From positions 1 to 33,766 of the forward strand of contig JAKIML020000110.1 of NCBI GenBank assembly GCA_022702935.2: a stretch of DNA of 33,766 nt, in the 5' to 3' direction. A program made the translations under genes and the position numbers. This document shows positions 1 through 9,525 of this stretch, one piece after another. The notes under the pieces were generated by a model that saw nothing but the letters and a program-made list of their open reading frames with translations, was not told the DNA's origin and ran no database searches. Origin of the DNA: Bacillota bacterium. Lineage in GTDB: Bacteria; Bacillota; Clostridia; DSM-8532. How positions within the stretch are numbered: position 1 is the stretch's first letter; each line of letters begins with the position of its first letter.

Positions 1-48
1 TGTTGGAGTTCCGAAGTTTCTGTCCCTCGGCACCCCAACATTTATTAT
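1..48 (+). terminator. Probable rho-independent terminator of a gene left of the window
   Basis: Bases 1-14 can pair with 27-40 (12 of 14 positions pair, outer arm TGTTGG/CCAACA) around a 12-base loop, followed by TTTATTAT. This fits a terminator of a plus-strand gene that ends before the window. The left arm begins at base 1, so the hairpin may be longer than can be seen. Confidence 0.5.
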
Positions 49-85
49 AGAACCGCTTTTTCTTTCTGTGGAAAGCCATTAACCA

Positions 86-115
86 TTGAAGAGGACCCTT
101 GAAAAACGGTACAAT
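86..115 (+). promoter_or_regulatory. Probable sigma-A promoter of the aldo/keto reductase gene
   Basis: TTGAAG (86-91) and TACAAT (110-115) are 18 bases apart. Transcription would start near 122, just before the ribosome site AGGGGTGAT (119-127). This argues for the ATG at 135 and against a TTG start at 99, which lies inside the promoter. Confidence 0.45.
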
Positions 116-134
116 AGATAGGGGTGATCGTGGT

Positions 135-1085
135 ATGAAGATGAATAAGCTGGGCAAAACGGGCTTAGAGGTTACTGAGCTTTGTTTTGGGGCGCTGCCC
201 TTCGGGCCCATGCAAAAGAACCTGAATATGGTCTCATGCACACGTATTGTTGAGAGAGCCCTGGAAAGCGGCATTAATTTTGTGGATACGGCCCAGTCCT
301 ATTTGACTTATGAGCCCATAGAGCGGGCCATGAAGTCCACGGGTATCCGGCCCGTCATAGCCACCAAGTCCACGGCCTGTGACTATGAGTTCATGAAAAA
401 GGCCGTCAGCGAGGCCCTGGCCCAGTTGGATGTGGATGTTATTGATATCTTCCATCTTCATGCCGCCCGAGCCGATGATTCGGTCTTTTCCGAGCGACAG
501 GGGGCTTTGGAGTGCCTTCTGGACTGTAAGGCCAAGGGGCTCATCAAGGCAGTGGGCATCAGCACCCACTCGGTGAAAACCGTCCAGGCGGCAGCTTCTA
601 GGGATGATATTGATGTGGTGTTCCCCATCATCAATATAAGCGGGATAGGCATTCTCCATGGCACTCGGGAGGAAATGCTCAAGGCCATTGCTGACTGCAT
701 CGCTATGGGCAAGGGCGTCTATGTGATGAAGGCCCTGGGCGGAGGAACCCTGATTGACAGGTATGACGAGGCCATGACTTTTGCCCGGGAGATACCCGGT
801 ATTGCCTCCATTGCCTTGGGAATGGTTTCTGAGGAGGAGCTTAAGTTCAATCTGGACTATTTTGAGGGCAGAAAGCGGGAGCTTGAGGTGCCCCTTAAAA
901 AGGCGGCCAAGAAAAGGTTCTTTGTGGTTCCCACCCTCTGCAATAACTGCGGCCAATGCCGTGAGACTTGTCCCAATGAGGCCATTGCTGAATGTGACGG
1001 GCGCTCCCAGATTGAGACAGCCAAATGTCTGACCTGCGGCTATTGTGTTGGTGCCTGCAAGATGTTTGCCATTCGCATGATATGA
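135..1085 (+). CDS. Aldo/keto reductase with C-terminal 2[4Fe-4S] ferredoxin domain
   Basis: This is a 316-residue cytoplasmic oxidoreductase. The N-terminal three quarters is an aldo/keto reductase barrel (opens MKMNKLGKTGLEVTELCFG) with the family's catalytic set visible: Asp and Tyr in VDTAQSY, Lys in ATKS and His in IFHLHA. The last ~50 residues form a bacterial ferredoxin module with two cysteine runs, CNNCGQCRETCP and CLTCGYCVGAC, each able to bind a 4Fe-4S cluster. Such fusions are common in anaerobes; the substrate is usually unknown, and electron exchange with ferredoxin is an inference. I chose ATG 135 because AGGGGTGAT lies 7 bases upstream; ATG 141 is an alternative. The gene ends directly against the stop codon of a small minus-strand ORF, with no terminator between them. 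Confidence 0.9.
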   Translation: MKMNKLGKTGLEVTELCFGALPFGPMQKNLNMVSCTRIVERALESGINFVDTAQSYLTYEPIERAMKSTGIRPVIATKSTACDYEFMKKAVSEALAQLDVDVIDIFHLHAARADDSVFSERQGALECLLDCKAKGLIKAVGISTHSVKTVQAAASRDDIDVVFPIINISGIGILHGTREEMLKAIADCIAMGKGVYVMKALGGGTLIDRYDEAMTFAREIPGIASIALGMVSEEELKFNLDYFEGRKRELEVPLKKAAKKRFFVVPTLCNNCGQCRETCPNEAIAECDGRSQIETAKCLTCGYCVGACKMFAIRMI

Positions 1086-1235
1086 TCAGGCCTTCTCCTT
1101 TTTCACCGCATCCTCACAGAACTTCTGGTAGGCGATGAGGATGAAGATAAAGTCTCGTACGCATAATAAGATGGCACATATTAAGGATAGCTTGTTGCAA
1201 TCATAATTTGGTACGCGAATCGGACGGTTTCTCAT
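1086..1235 (-). CDS. Possible 49-residue single-pass membrane protein
   Basis: This ORF reads from ATG at 1235 to TGA at 1086-1088. It begins MRNRPIRVPNYDCNK, then a hydrophobic stretch at about residues 16-36 (SLICAILLCVRDFIFILIAY, broken by Arg and Asp in the middle), and ends with a charged tail, EDAVKKEKA. It contains three Cys before or within the hydrophobic stretch and one after it. GGAGG lies 5 bases before the start, a good ribosome site. The basic N-terminus suggests N-in topology. It converges tail to tail with the aldo/keto reductase gene. I do not recognise a family. The hydrophobic segment and ribosome site support a real gene, but the length makes chance possible. Confidence 0.5.
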   Translation of the reverse strand: MRNRPIRVPNYDCNKLSLICAILLCVRDFIFILIAYQKFCEDAVKKEKA

Positions 1236-1392
1236 AGGCCCTCCGGTCATATCATAATTGATTTTTTAACGCGGCTCCTTCTGTTCAATATGGGTGCTCG
1301 GTTACAGGGAAGGGCTTTACTTCAGCATATTCCGAAAGCTCATCCAAAGTGCCTGGCACCCTTTTATGTTATAGAGAGAAAGGATAAGAAAG

Positions 1393-3396
1393 ATGGAATT
1401 CGGCAAAGGATATTGGAGAAATACCGAAGAAGCCTTAAGAAAGGAATGGGTGGTCACCAACGGCCTGGGCGGATATGCGGGAAGCTCCCTCATTGGGGCC
1501 CATAACCGCAAGCATCAGGGCATGCTGATAGCAAGCCTCCACCCTCCGGTGGACCGCTTTTTAGTGCTTTCCAAGATTCATGAGACGCTGAATCTTGGGG
1601 GCCGGTCCATACCCCTTTACGCCAACCGGCAGCCCGGGTGGATGACCGAGGGCTATCTTCATCTGCAGCGGGTCATTTATGACGAGCTTCCCACTTACAT
1701 TTATCAGGTGGAGGACTTCTATCTGACCAAGACCATTGCCATGGAATACGGGAGAAACACCTGCGCCATTGGCTATGAGATCATCAACGGCAGCCGGGCC
1801 TGTACGCTTAATCTGACGCCCCTGTTTAATTGGCGCGACCACGGGGAGGTCAGTGAGCGGGCTGACTTAAACTTTGAACATTGGACGGATGAGGGGCTCA
1901 TTCAGCTAAAGCCTCAGAAGAATAAGGACATCACCATTTCATTGCTGTTCAGCCACGGCAGGACCGTGTCCCGCCAGGAGATTTACTCCCGGGACATGGA
2001 GTATGTTACCGAGATTGAAACAGGCATGGCGGCCATTGATAATCACTATACACCCTATGATATTGAGCTTCCGTTAAAGCCTTACGAGCAGCTTCAATTC
2101 TCCATTATCTGTACCATTCACGACAACGCAGAGAAGGATTATGCCCACAGGGATGCCTTTGCCATCATCCATAAAGCCCGGGAGAGAATCAAGGGCTTAA
2201 AAGCCCGGGTCGGGTACACCGACGGGCTGGCCCAGGCCCTGGTTCAGGCCGCTGATCAGTTTATTGTGGCCAGACAGTCCACCGGCCTTAAAACCGTTTT
2301 GGCGGGCTTGCCCTGGTTTGCCGATTGGGGCAGGGATACAATGATTGCCTTAACAGGCCTCACTTTGTCCACCAAACGCTATGAGGACTGCAGGGATATT
2401 CTGAAGACCTTTGCCCTCTATGTAAAGAACGGTCTGGTGCCCAATATGTTCCCCGACCGTGGGCAGGAACCCCTCTACAATACGGTGGATGCCTCCCTGT
2501 GGTATTTCTACGCCGTGGAGCGGTATCTTGCCTATACAGGGTCCCAGGAGAACCTTGATTTCATCCAAAAAGAGATTTATCCCTGTCTGAAGGAGATTAT
2601 CCATTACTATCGGCAGGGCACCGATTTTTCCATCCATATGGACGATGACGGCCTCATTCATGCGGGATCAGGCCTGGATCAGGTCACCTGGATGGATGTG
2701 CGGGTGGGGGATTGGGTGGTCACACCCCGCCATGGCAAGCCCGTTGAGATCAACGCCCTGTGGTACAATGCCCTTAAAGTCATGGAGGACTTGTCCTGTC
2801 GCTTTGGCGAGAACCCCGAGCCCTATGGCCGGTTGGCTGAGCGTGTTAAGGCATCCTTTAACCAAAAGTTCTGGAATGAGGCGCTTGGCTGTCTCTATGA
2901 TGTGGTGGATGAAAATGATGCCAAGATAAGACCCAATCAGATTTGGGCTGTATCCCTTCCTTATACCATGCTGCCCCGGGAAAAAGAAAAAAGGGTGGTG
3001 GAAACCGTCCATATCCACCTTTATGCTACCTATGGCTTAAGGAGCCTTTCCCCCTGGGATCCCGAGTATAAGGGGATTTATAAAGGGCAGCTTATCACCC
3101 GTGACGGCGCCTATCACCAGGGAACGGTCTGGGCCTTTCCTTTGGGCGGCTTTATTACGGCCTATACCAAGGTTCATGACCATAGTCCTGAGAGTGTGGC
3201 CATGGCCAGAAGGCTTTTGGAGCCCATGGCCGATCATCTGCGGGATGGCTGTTTAGGCTCCATTGCCGAGATCTTTGACGGCAATGAGCCCATTACGCCC
3301 AGGGGCTGCTATGCCCAGGCCTGGAGCGTGGGGGAGATTTTGAGGGCCTTAACCGAGGATATTCTGCCCTATGAGGTGCCAACCAGTGGTCATTGA
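1393..3396 (+). CDS. Glycogen debranching enzyme (amylo-alpha-1,6-glucosidase, GH133-type)
   Basis: This 667-residue protein matches the bacterial/archaeal glycogen debranching family. It should remove alpha-1,6-linked stubs from glycogen or limit dextrins in the cytoplasm. The N-terminal domain (about 1-260) has the family opening EWVVTNGLGGYAGSSL and HNRKHQGMLIA. The C-terminal (alpha/alpha)6-type catalytic domain (about 270-655) has WFADWGRDTMIALTGL near 308-323, GLDQVTWMDVRVGDW near 426-440 and GAYHQGTVWAFPLGG near 571-585, the conserved acid-rich blocks of the family. The length is normal and there is no signal peptide. The ribosome site is a modest AGAGAAAGGATAAGAAAG. It lies next to pyruvate kinase and near two other alpha-glucan hydrolases, consistent with glycogen or maltodextrin use. 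Confidence 0.92.
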   Translation: MEFGKGYWRNTEEALRKEWVVTNGLGGYAGSSLIGAHNRKHQGMLIASLHPPVDRFLVLSKIHETLNLGGRSIPLYANRQPGWMTEGYLHLQRVIYDELPTYIYQVEDFYLTKTIAMEYGRNTCAIGYEIINGSRACTLNLTPLFNWRDHGEVSERADLNFEHWTDEGLIQLKPQKNKDITISLLFSHGRTVSRQEIYSRDMEYVTEIETGMAAIDNHYTPYDIELPLKPYEQLQFSIICTIHDNAEKDYAHRDAFAIIHKARERIKGLKARVGYTDGLAQALVQAADQFIVARQSTGLKTVLAGLPWFADWGRDTMIALTGLTLSTKRYEDCRDILKTFALYVKNGLVPNMFPDRGQEPLYNTVDASLWYFYAVERYLAYTGSQENLDFIQKEIYPCLKEIIHYYRQGTDFSIHMDDDGLIHAGSGLDQVTWMDVRVGDWVVTPRHGKPVEINALWYNALKVMEDLSCRFGENPEPYGRLAERVKASFNQKFWNEALGCLYDVVDENDAKIRPNQIWAVSLPYTMLPREKEKRVVETVHIHLYATYGLRSLSPWDPEYKGIYKGQLITRDGAYHQGTVWAFPLGGFITAYTKVHDHSPESVAMARRLLEPMADHLRDGCLGSIAEIFDGNEPITPRGCYAQAWSVGEILRALTEDILPYEVPTSGH

Positions 3397-3471
3397 CTTT
3401 AAGGGTGACTCATGTTTAAATGAGAATGATTCAATAAGGAAATACTATTTCGAGAGAAAGGTTTGGAATAA

Positions 3472-5232
3472 ATGAGAAAAACGAAGATTATCTGTACGCT
3501 TGGACCCGCAGTGGATGATGAACACATCATGCGGAGTCTGATTTTAGAGGGCATGGATGTTGCCCGTCTGAATTTTTCCCATGGATCCCATGAAGAGCAT
3601 TTGAAGCGCGTCAATAAGCTGAAGAAGGTCCGGGAAGAAATGAAAAAGCCTGTGGCCCTTATGCTGGACACCAAAGGGCCTGAGATCCGGCTGGGCGTTT
3701 TTGAGAATGGCGGTGCGGAGCTTGAAACCAATGACAGGTTCACGCTGACCACCGAAGAATGTCTGGGCAACAAGGAAAGGGCCTACATCACCTACAAGAA
3801 TCTGCCCCAGGTGGTCAGACGGGGCACCCGAATTCTCATTGATGACGGTCTGGTGGAGCTGAGGGTTTTGGACTACAGCGATACCGAGATTATCTGCAAG
3901 GTTATGAACAGCGGTGTCATCAAGGACAAGAAGAGTGTGAATGTGCCGGGGGTTAAGCTGGATATGCCCTACCTTTCCCCCAAGGATATCGACGACATTC
4001 TCTTTGCTGTAGAGCATGATTTCGACTATATTGCCGCCTCCTTTACCCGGTCGGCTGCCGATATCATCGATATTCGGAGGCTTTTGGAGGATAACGGCGG
4101 ACAGGATATCCAGATCATCGCCAAGATCGAGAACTGTGAGGGTGTGGACAATATCGATGAGATCCTCATGGCCAGCGACGGCATTATGGTTGCCCGCGGC
4201 GACATGGGTGTTGAAATCGACTACAATGAGCTGCCTCGGATCCAGAAGATGCTTATTAAGAAGTCCATGGCCCATGGCAAGAAGAGCATTACCGCCACCC
4301 AGATGCTGGATTCCATGATTTTAAAGCCTAGACCCACCCGTGCCGAGATCAGTGACGTGGCCAATGCCATCTATGACGGAACCAGCGCCATCATGCTGTC
4401 GGGGGAGACCTCCATCGGCAAATACCCGGTAGAGAGCGTTCGGACCATGGCTAAGATTGCCGAAAGCACCGAATCGTCCATTCACTATAAAAAACGCTTC
4501 CGTCAGATGGAACTGGAGGAGTCCACCTCCAATGTGACCAATGCCATCAGCCATGCCACCTGTACCACTGCCCATGACCTGGACGCCAAGGCCATTATTA
4601 CGGTAACCAAAACGGGAACCACTGCCCGCATGATATCCAAGTACCGTCCTGAATGTCCTATTATCGGCTGTACAACCAGCGAAAAGGTCTATCGGCAGTT
4701 GGCCATGTCCTGGGGTGTGATTCCCGTATTGTTTGAGGAAAAGCAGAGCAGTGACGAGCTCTTTGAGCACGCTGTCGACAAGGCCGTGGAAACCGGCATT
4801 GTCAAGAGCGGGGATCTGGTGGTGCTGACAGCGGGTCTGCCCATCGGCATTCCCGGTATGACCAATATTCTTAAGGTTCATATCGTGGGAAACGTACTGG
4901 CCCGAGGCATCGGCGTCAATCAGAAGTCGGCAGTGGGCACCCTGTGTGTCTGCCAGAATGAAGATGAGGCGCTGGCCAGCTTTAACGGCGGAGAGATTCT
5001 GGTAATCCCCGAGACCTCCAACAAGCTGATGAGCATTCTGCGCAGAGCCAAGGGCATTATTACCGAAAAAGGGGATATGACTTCCCATGCGGCCATTGTG
5101 GGCTTAAGCCTGGACATTCCCGTCATCTGCGGTGCCGAGCATGCCACCGAGGTATTAAGAAGCGGCACCACCGTGACCATGGATGCCTCATCCGGTTTGG
5201 TCTACACAGGCAATGGTGCCGCAGAGGATTAA
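3472..5232 (+). CDS. pyk: Pyruvate kinase with C-terminal PEP-utiliser domain
   Basis: This enzyme converts PEP and ADP to pyruvate and ATP in the last step of glycolysis. The 586-residue protein opens MRKTKIICTLGPA. It carries the family signature around KIENCEGVDNIDEI (from about residue 218) with the substrate-binding GIMVARGDMGVEI, and TATQMLDSM near 274. About 110 residues at the C-terminus add the PEP-utiliser mobile domain (MTSHAAIV, His539), common in Bacillota but absent from E. coli enzymes; this His is the phospho-accepting residue in related enzymes, but its role in pyruvate kinase is unclear. GAGAGAAAGG lies upstream of the start. The stop codon overlaps the stop of the minus-strand gene next door, so no terminator fits between them. 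Confidence 0.96.
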   Translation: MRKTKIICTLGPAVDDEHIMRSLILEGMDVARLNFSHGSHEEHLKRVNKLKKVREEMKKPVALMLDTKGPEIRLGVFENGGAELETNDRFTLTTEECLGNKERAYITYKNLPQVVRRGTRILIDDGLVELRVLDYSDTEIICKVMNSGVIKDKKSVNVPGVKLDMPYLSPKDIDDILFAVEHDFDYIAASFTRSAADIIDIRRLLEDNGGQDIQIIAKIENCEGVDNIDEILMASDGIMVARGDMGVEIDYNELPRIQKMLIKKSMAHGKKSITATQMLDSMILKPRPTRAEISDVANAIYDGTSAIMLSGETSIGKYPVESVRTMAKIAESTESSIHYKKRFRQMELEESTSNVTNAISHATCTTAHDLDAKAIITVTKTGTTARMISKYRPECPIIGCTTSEKVYRQLAMSWGVIPVLFEEKQSSDELFEHAVDKAVETGIVKSGDLVVLTAGLPIGIPGMTNILKVHIVGNVLARGIGVNQKSAVGTLCVCQNEDEALASFNGGEILVIPETSNKLMSILRRAKGIITEKGDMTSHAAIVGLSLDIPVICGAEHATEVLRSGTTVTMDASSGLVYTGNGAAED

Positions 5233-6842
5233 TTGGTCAGGTATTCTAAGATCTCAGTCAGGCTCTTGCCCTTTAACTGGTTGCGCACATAGGCCAGTTC
5301 ATGATTGACAATTTCATTGAGGGCTTTTTGCCCGAGAATATCCACGGGAGCAAGGTCATCTGTCAGGATGAGCCTTGCTTCTGTCATTTCCTGAAGATTA
5401 TCCTTCACATATTCCGAGATGGCATTGAGATCGTGATCCTTGCCGATGAGTGCTTCAGTATTCTTAAGATAGTTGTCCAGCATTCCCTCATCATCGCAGG
5501 CAAAGAGCAGCGAGTTGGTGACGATATCCAGGTCTACCCGATAGACCTTGTTGAAAATGCTCTTGACGGTGTGGGACAGGTATTCGGGCACGCCGGTAAA
5601 GCTCCCTGATTTCATGTTCACATTGACAATGAGAATGCCCCCGGGCTTCAAATGGCTCTTGACCTCCTTAAAAAACTCCTGGGAGGACATGTGGAAGGGG
5701 ACGGTAATATCCTGATAGGCATCGGCCAGAATGATGTCGTACTGACCGGCGGCGGGGGTGGACAGGAAGCTTCGCCCATCATTGATGTAAACCGTGGCCT
5801 CGTCCTTTTGGAGGTTAAAATACTCGTAAGCCAGATCGGCGATCTTCTGGTCAATCTCCACCGCATCAATGGCGGTGTTGGGAATATATTTCTTAAGCTG
5901 CTTGGGAAAGGTGCCCGTACCCAGGCCCAGAACCAGCACATCCAAATGCTTGTCCGCAGACATATCCTTTAAGAAATAGGGTGCCATTAAGGCGTATTCG
6001 TAGTAATAGCCCGAAAGGCTTCCGTCTTTTTTGTAAATGGACTGGACGCCAAAGGCCACATTGGTGGAGAGTATGACTGATTCCTCATTCTCCTCAACCT
6101 GCAGGTAGTTGTAAATGGATTGTCCTTCAAAGACCAGGTTGCTTTTCCAAAAGGCAAAGGAATCAGTTATGGGAAAAAAAAGCATCACCAGAAGCAGCAC
6201 CGCAGTTATGGTGTTTCTTAAACCGTTCTGCTTGCGAAAAAACAGAAAGTAGAGGGCGCAGACCACATTGAGAATCAGTGCGAACAGCAGAAAGGTCTTT
6301 CCGGTGCCAATGGTGGGGATGGTGAAGAAGGTGGGGACAAAGGTGCCCACAATACTTCCGATGGTGCCCAGAGCTTCAATCTGACCCGTCACTTTGCCGC
6401 TGCTCTCCATGTCCTTAATACCCAGCTTGACCAGATAGGGCGGAACCATGCCCAAAAAGATCATGGGCAGGGAGAAAATGACCAGGCAGGAGATGGCCGA
6501 TCCGGTTAAGACCAGGGGGCCGCTGGGAAGGGCGAGAACCAAAAGCCCTGTAATACCGGCAATAATGTACTTGCCCACAAAGGGAATCAGGGCAATCCAG
6601 ATGGACGCAATCCATATGTAGAAATAGATGCGGTTCAGGCTCTTATGCTTGTCCGCACTGCGTCCGCCCAGCACATTGCCAATGCTCAGGCAAATCATGA
6701 TAAGACCGATAATAACCGTCCACACAATTTGTGAGGTACTGAAATAGGGCGCCAGAAGCCTGGAGCAGGACAGCTCCACAGCCATGATGGTCATACCCGA
6801 CAGAAAAGAGGTGAGGTAAAGAATGGTGTTGTTGTTTTTCAT
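5229..6842 (-). CDS. Membrane protein fused to a spermidine-synthase-like domain
   Basis: This 537-residue protein has an N-terminal half of about eight hydrophobic segments (residues 5-235, MFS-like), followed by a Rossmann SAM-binding domain of the polyamine synthase type. The latter shows VLVLGLGTGTFPKQL (glycine loop), DAVEIDQKIADLAYEYF (acidic end of strand 2), INDGRSFL and YDIILADAYQD, where the Asp matches the active-site strand of spermidine synthases. Proteins of this fused type are widespread, but their product is generally not proven to be spermidine. ATG 6842 is chosen because GAGGAG sits 9 bases upstream; the longer start at 6869 has no ribosome site. On the minus strand a TTGACA lies at about 6901-6896, but I see no convincing -10 for it. 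The gene is convergent with pyk, sharing stop-codon bases. Confidence 0.82.
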   Translation of the reverse strand: MKNNNTILYLTSFLSGMTIMAVELSCSRLLAPYFSTSQIVWTVIIGLIMICLSIGNVLGGRSADKHKSLNRIYFYIWIASIWIALIPFVGKYIIAGITGLLVLALPSGPLVLTGSAISCLVIFSLPMIFLGMVPPYLVKLGIKDMESSGKVTGQIEALGTIGSIVGTFVPTFFTIPTIGTGKTFLLFALILNVVCALYFLFFRKQNGLRNTITAVLLLVMLFFPITDSFAFWKSNLVFEGQSIYNYLQVEENEESVILSTNVAFGVQSIYKKDGSLSGYYYEYALMAPYFLKDMSADKHLDVLVLGLGTGTFPKQLKKYIPNTAIDAVEIDQKIADLAYEYFNLQKDEATVYINDGRSFLSTPAAGQYDIILADAYQDITVPFHMSSQEFFKEVKSHLKPGGILIVNVNMKSGSFTGVPEYLSHTVKSIFNKVYRVDLDIVTNSLLFACDDEGMLDNYLKNTEALIGKDHDLNAISEYVKDNLQEMTEARLILTDDLAPVDILGQKALNEIVNHELAYVRNQLKGKSLTEILEYLTN

Positions 6843-6945
6843 CCGCTTTATCTCCTCGTAAAAATGCATGGTATTTATTCAAAGATATCTTATCATTTGT
6901 CAAATGCTTTAGCCAGATGAATTTGGAAAGTATTACCCAAAAACC

Positions 6946-9477
6946 TTACTTGGGGTTGGAGGGATCCCAGTAGAGAACCATGGCCGATCGCTCAGGGAGG
7001 GTGACCTCCTGGCCTGTCACTGTGGATAAGGGAGTGTTACCCGCACCGTTCTCATCCACCACCACCTGCCACAGCCCGTTATAGGGAAGGGTCACAGTTT
7101 CAGGGCCCATGCCTGCATTATAGGCCACAAAGATGGTCTTCCACGGATCGTTGTTGGCATGGTTATTAAGGGAGAAGGTAATGACCCAGTCCTTGGTGGG
7201 GTAGAAGGTCAGGTTGCGGCGGATCTCCTCTGCCAGAACCATGCGGAAGGCCGGATGGGCCCGTCTCAATTCTATCAAGCCCTTATGGTAATTAAACACA
7301 TGCTCATGATGGGCCTTTAAGGACCAGTCAATTTGATTGATCTCGTCGGGGGAATTATAGGAGTTGTGCTCTCCTTTCTTGGAGCGCATCATGTCGGTGC
7401 CCAGCATGAAAAAGGGGATGCCCTGGGAGGTCAGCACAATGGCCGCCGCAAGCTTGACCATGCGCTCATGATCCCATAAGGATAAATCGGGGCGTGAAGC
7501 CAGAAGCTTGTCATAGAGGGTCAGATTGTCGTGGGCAGCGGCGTAATTAACACAATGCCATGCATAGCTGGCCCAGGCAAAGCCCGAATAGGTAACCCGG
7601 GTATAGTCCACACCCTGATGATAAATGGCGCCCACAACACCGAATTTAACACCCTCCTTGGACTTGGTGCTGCCCGAAATGAAGCCGATGTCATGGGGAT
7701 GGAAGGCATCGCCCTTGATGGCGTCCCGGGTGTTGTCATTGAAGAAGGCAATACGGTTGAGCTTGGAGGCATTGGTCTTATAGGCGGCCTCCCGGCTGTC
7801 CAGCAGGGAATGGCCCCCGGTCCAGCCCTCACCGTATAGGAGGATGGAGGGGCTTATTTTATCCAGTTCCCGGCGGATTTCGTTCATGGTCTCAATATCG
7901 TGAAGGGCCATAAGGTCGAATCTGAAGCCGTCCACCTTGTATTCATTGACCCAGCGTTTGCAGGAGGTCAGCATGAAATGCCTGACCATGGAACGCTCTG
8001 AGGCTGTTTCGTTGCCGCAGCCCGAGCCGTTGGAGAACCTGCCGAACCGATCGGTGCGGTAATAATAACCGGGTACCAGCTTATTGAAATCCGAATCGCC
8101 CGATTTATAGGTATGGTTGAAGACCATATCCAGCACTACGCCAATGCCCTGGGACTTAATGGCCAGAATCATCTGTTTGAGCTCCTTAACCCGGGCATAG
8201 CCGTCGTAGGGGTCGGTGGCATAGGAGCCTTCGGGCACATTGAAATTGGTGGGGTCATAGCCCCAGTTATACTGATTGTCCAGGGGCTTGGTCTCATCCA
8301 CGGTAAAAAAGTCGTAAACTGGCATCAGATGCACATGGGTGATACCCAGATCCTTTAAGTGTGCAAGGCCGGTGGGTTTATTTTCGAATGAGCGGGTATC
8401 CTTCTCGGCCAGACCCAGGTATTTGCCCCGATGCCTTACCCCTGAGCTCTCATGAATGGTAATATCCCGCACATGAACCTCGTAGAGCACCGCATCGGTG
8501 GGGCTTTCCAGGGGATAGTGGGTCAGTTCCTCCCAGCCCTTGGGCTGGGTGCTGGCCACATCCACCACCATGGACCTTCGGCCGTTGACCCCTGACGAAC
8601 GGGCGTAAGGGTCGGCAGCCTCCAGGGTCTTGCCCATGACAATGACACTGTAGGTATAATACATGCCCGACAGATCTCCCATGACAGTAAGTACCCAAAC
8701 TCCCTTATCCTCACGGGTCATTTCATAAACCTCTTTGAGGGTGGGACCCGCGCCGGTTTCATAGAGATTGAGAAACAGCGCAGAGGCTGTGGGTGCCCAT
8801 ACCTTGAAGGTGGAGCACTGAGGGGTGTAGGTGCAGCCCAGATCGTCTCCCTGATAGGTGAACTTGCGCTCAAACTCAGGGGTATCATAGATCATGCCGT
8901 AGGCCACGGCTCCCATGCGGAAGCCCGGCTTGTAAACCATATAGCAGCTTCCCGGAATCATATCCCGTTCCAGGGAGATCATAAACTCCCGATTTCCCCG
9001 GGTGGCGGTCACATGGCGGACCGGGACTTCCAGGCCGTCCTCAAAGACCTGAAAGGGCTCGGCATCGTGACCGAAGTAAGCAGGGGCCTGGAGACGGACG
9101 AAGATTTCCCGAAAGTTCTCGAAAACAGAAGTTTCAAAGCCCGGAGAAAGACAGATCTGGTCCTCTGCGGTATAGATGTCGGGAACGTCCTGCACCAAAT
9201 ATATGTCATAGGAAGTGCAGTCCTGGGGTACAACAAAATAGCGATCCACATAGAGATCCCGTTCATGCCAGCCCCCTCGGCGGACAATGACCCCTAGCTC
9301 CCGGCTCTCGAAGCTGGCGAGATCAATCTCGGCCACCTTAGCGGCTCGCTGAAGATCGCCGCTTAAGTATTCCTGATAATGGAACATATATGATGAGCCT
9401 TCCTTACCTTTTTCCCAAATCCAAAGATCCCATCCGGTATAATCCTGATCATAGCGATAATAGTGAATTCTTAACAT
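6946..9477 (-). CDS. pulA: Type I pullulanase, cytoplasmic
   Basis: This enzyme hydrolyses alpha-1,6 branch points in pullulan, glycogen and branched maltodextrins. The 843-residue protein has an N-terminal starch-binding PUD/CBM41-like domain (LRIHYYRYDQDYTGWDLWIW), a CBM48-like domain (around CTYTPQCSTFKVWAPTA), then a GH13 barrel. Pullulanase marks include YEVHVRDITIH and YNWGYDPTNFNVPEGSY. The nucleophile is Asp521 (GFRFDLMAL) and the acid/base Glu550 (LLYGEGWTGG); the third acid is in AAHDNLTLYDK. No signal peptide is visible, so it probably acts on imported dextrins or internal glycogen. ATG 9477 is preferred over an in-frame TTG at 9495, since GGGAGAG lies about 9 bases upstream of the ATG. 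It is divergent from the neopullulanase-LacI operon. Confidence 0.94.
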   Translation of the reverse strand: MLRIHYYRYDQDYTGWDLWIWEKGKEGSSYMFHYQEYLSGDLQRAAKVAEIDLASFESRELGVIVRRGGWHERDLYVDRYFVVPQDCTSYDIYLVQDVPDIYTAEDQICLSPGFETSVFENFREIFVRLQAPAYFGHDAEPFQVFEDGLEVPVRHVTATRGNREFMISLERDMIPGSCYMVYKPGFRMGAVAYGMIYDTPEFERKFTYQGDDLGCTYTPQCSTFKVWAPTASALFLNLYETGAGPTLKEVYEMTREDKGVWVLTVMGDLSGMYYTYSVIVMGKTLEAADPYARSSGVNGRRSMVVDVASTQPKGWEELTHYPLESPTDAVLYEVHVRDITIHESSGVRHRGKYLGLAEKDTRSFENKPTGLAHLKDLGITHVHLMPVYDFFTVDETKPLDNQYNWGYDPTNFNVPEGSYATDPYDGYARVKELKQMILAIKSQGIGVVLDMVFNHTYKSGDSDFNKLVPGYYYRTDRFGRFSNGSGCGNETASERSMVRHFMLTSCKRWVNEYKVDGFRFDLMALHDIETMNEIRRELDKISPSILLYGEGWTGGHSLLDSREAAYKTNASKLNRIAFFNDNTRDAIKGDAFHPHDIGFISGSTKSKEGVKFGVVGAIYHQGVDYTRVTYSGFAWASYAWHCVNYAAAHDNLTLYDKLLASRPDLSLWDHERMVKLAAAIVLTSQGIPFFMLGTDMMRSKKGEHNSYNSPDEINQIDWSLKAHHEHVFNYHKGLIELRRAHPAFRMVLAEEIRRNLTFYPTKDWVITFSLNNHANNDPWKTIFVAYNAGMGPETVTLPYNGLWQVVVDENGAGNTPLSTVTGQEVTLPERSAMVLYWDPSNPK

Positions 9478-9525
9478 GGCATTACTCTCTCCCAAGCGCC
9501 CGCAATGTTGAGTCTCATGGAGTAT

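Noticed and set aside
3544-4275. 243-codon minus-strand ORF across pyk
   Set aside because: Shadow of the well-supported pyruvate kinase gene; low-complexity translation with no motif.
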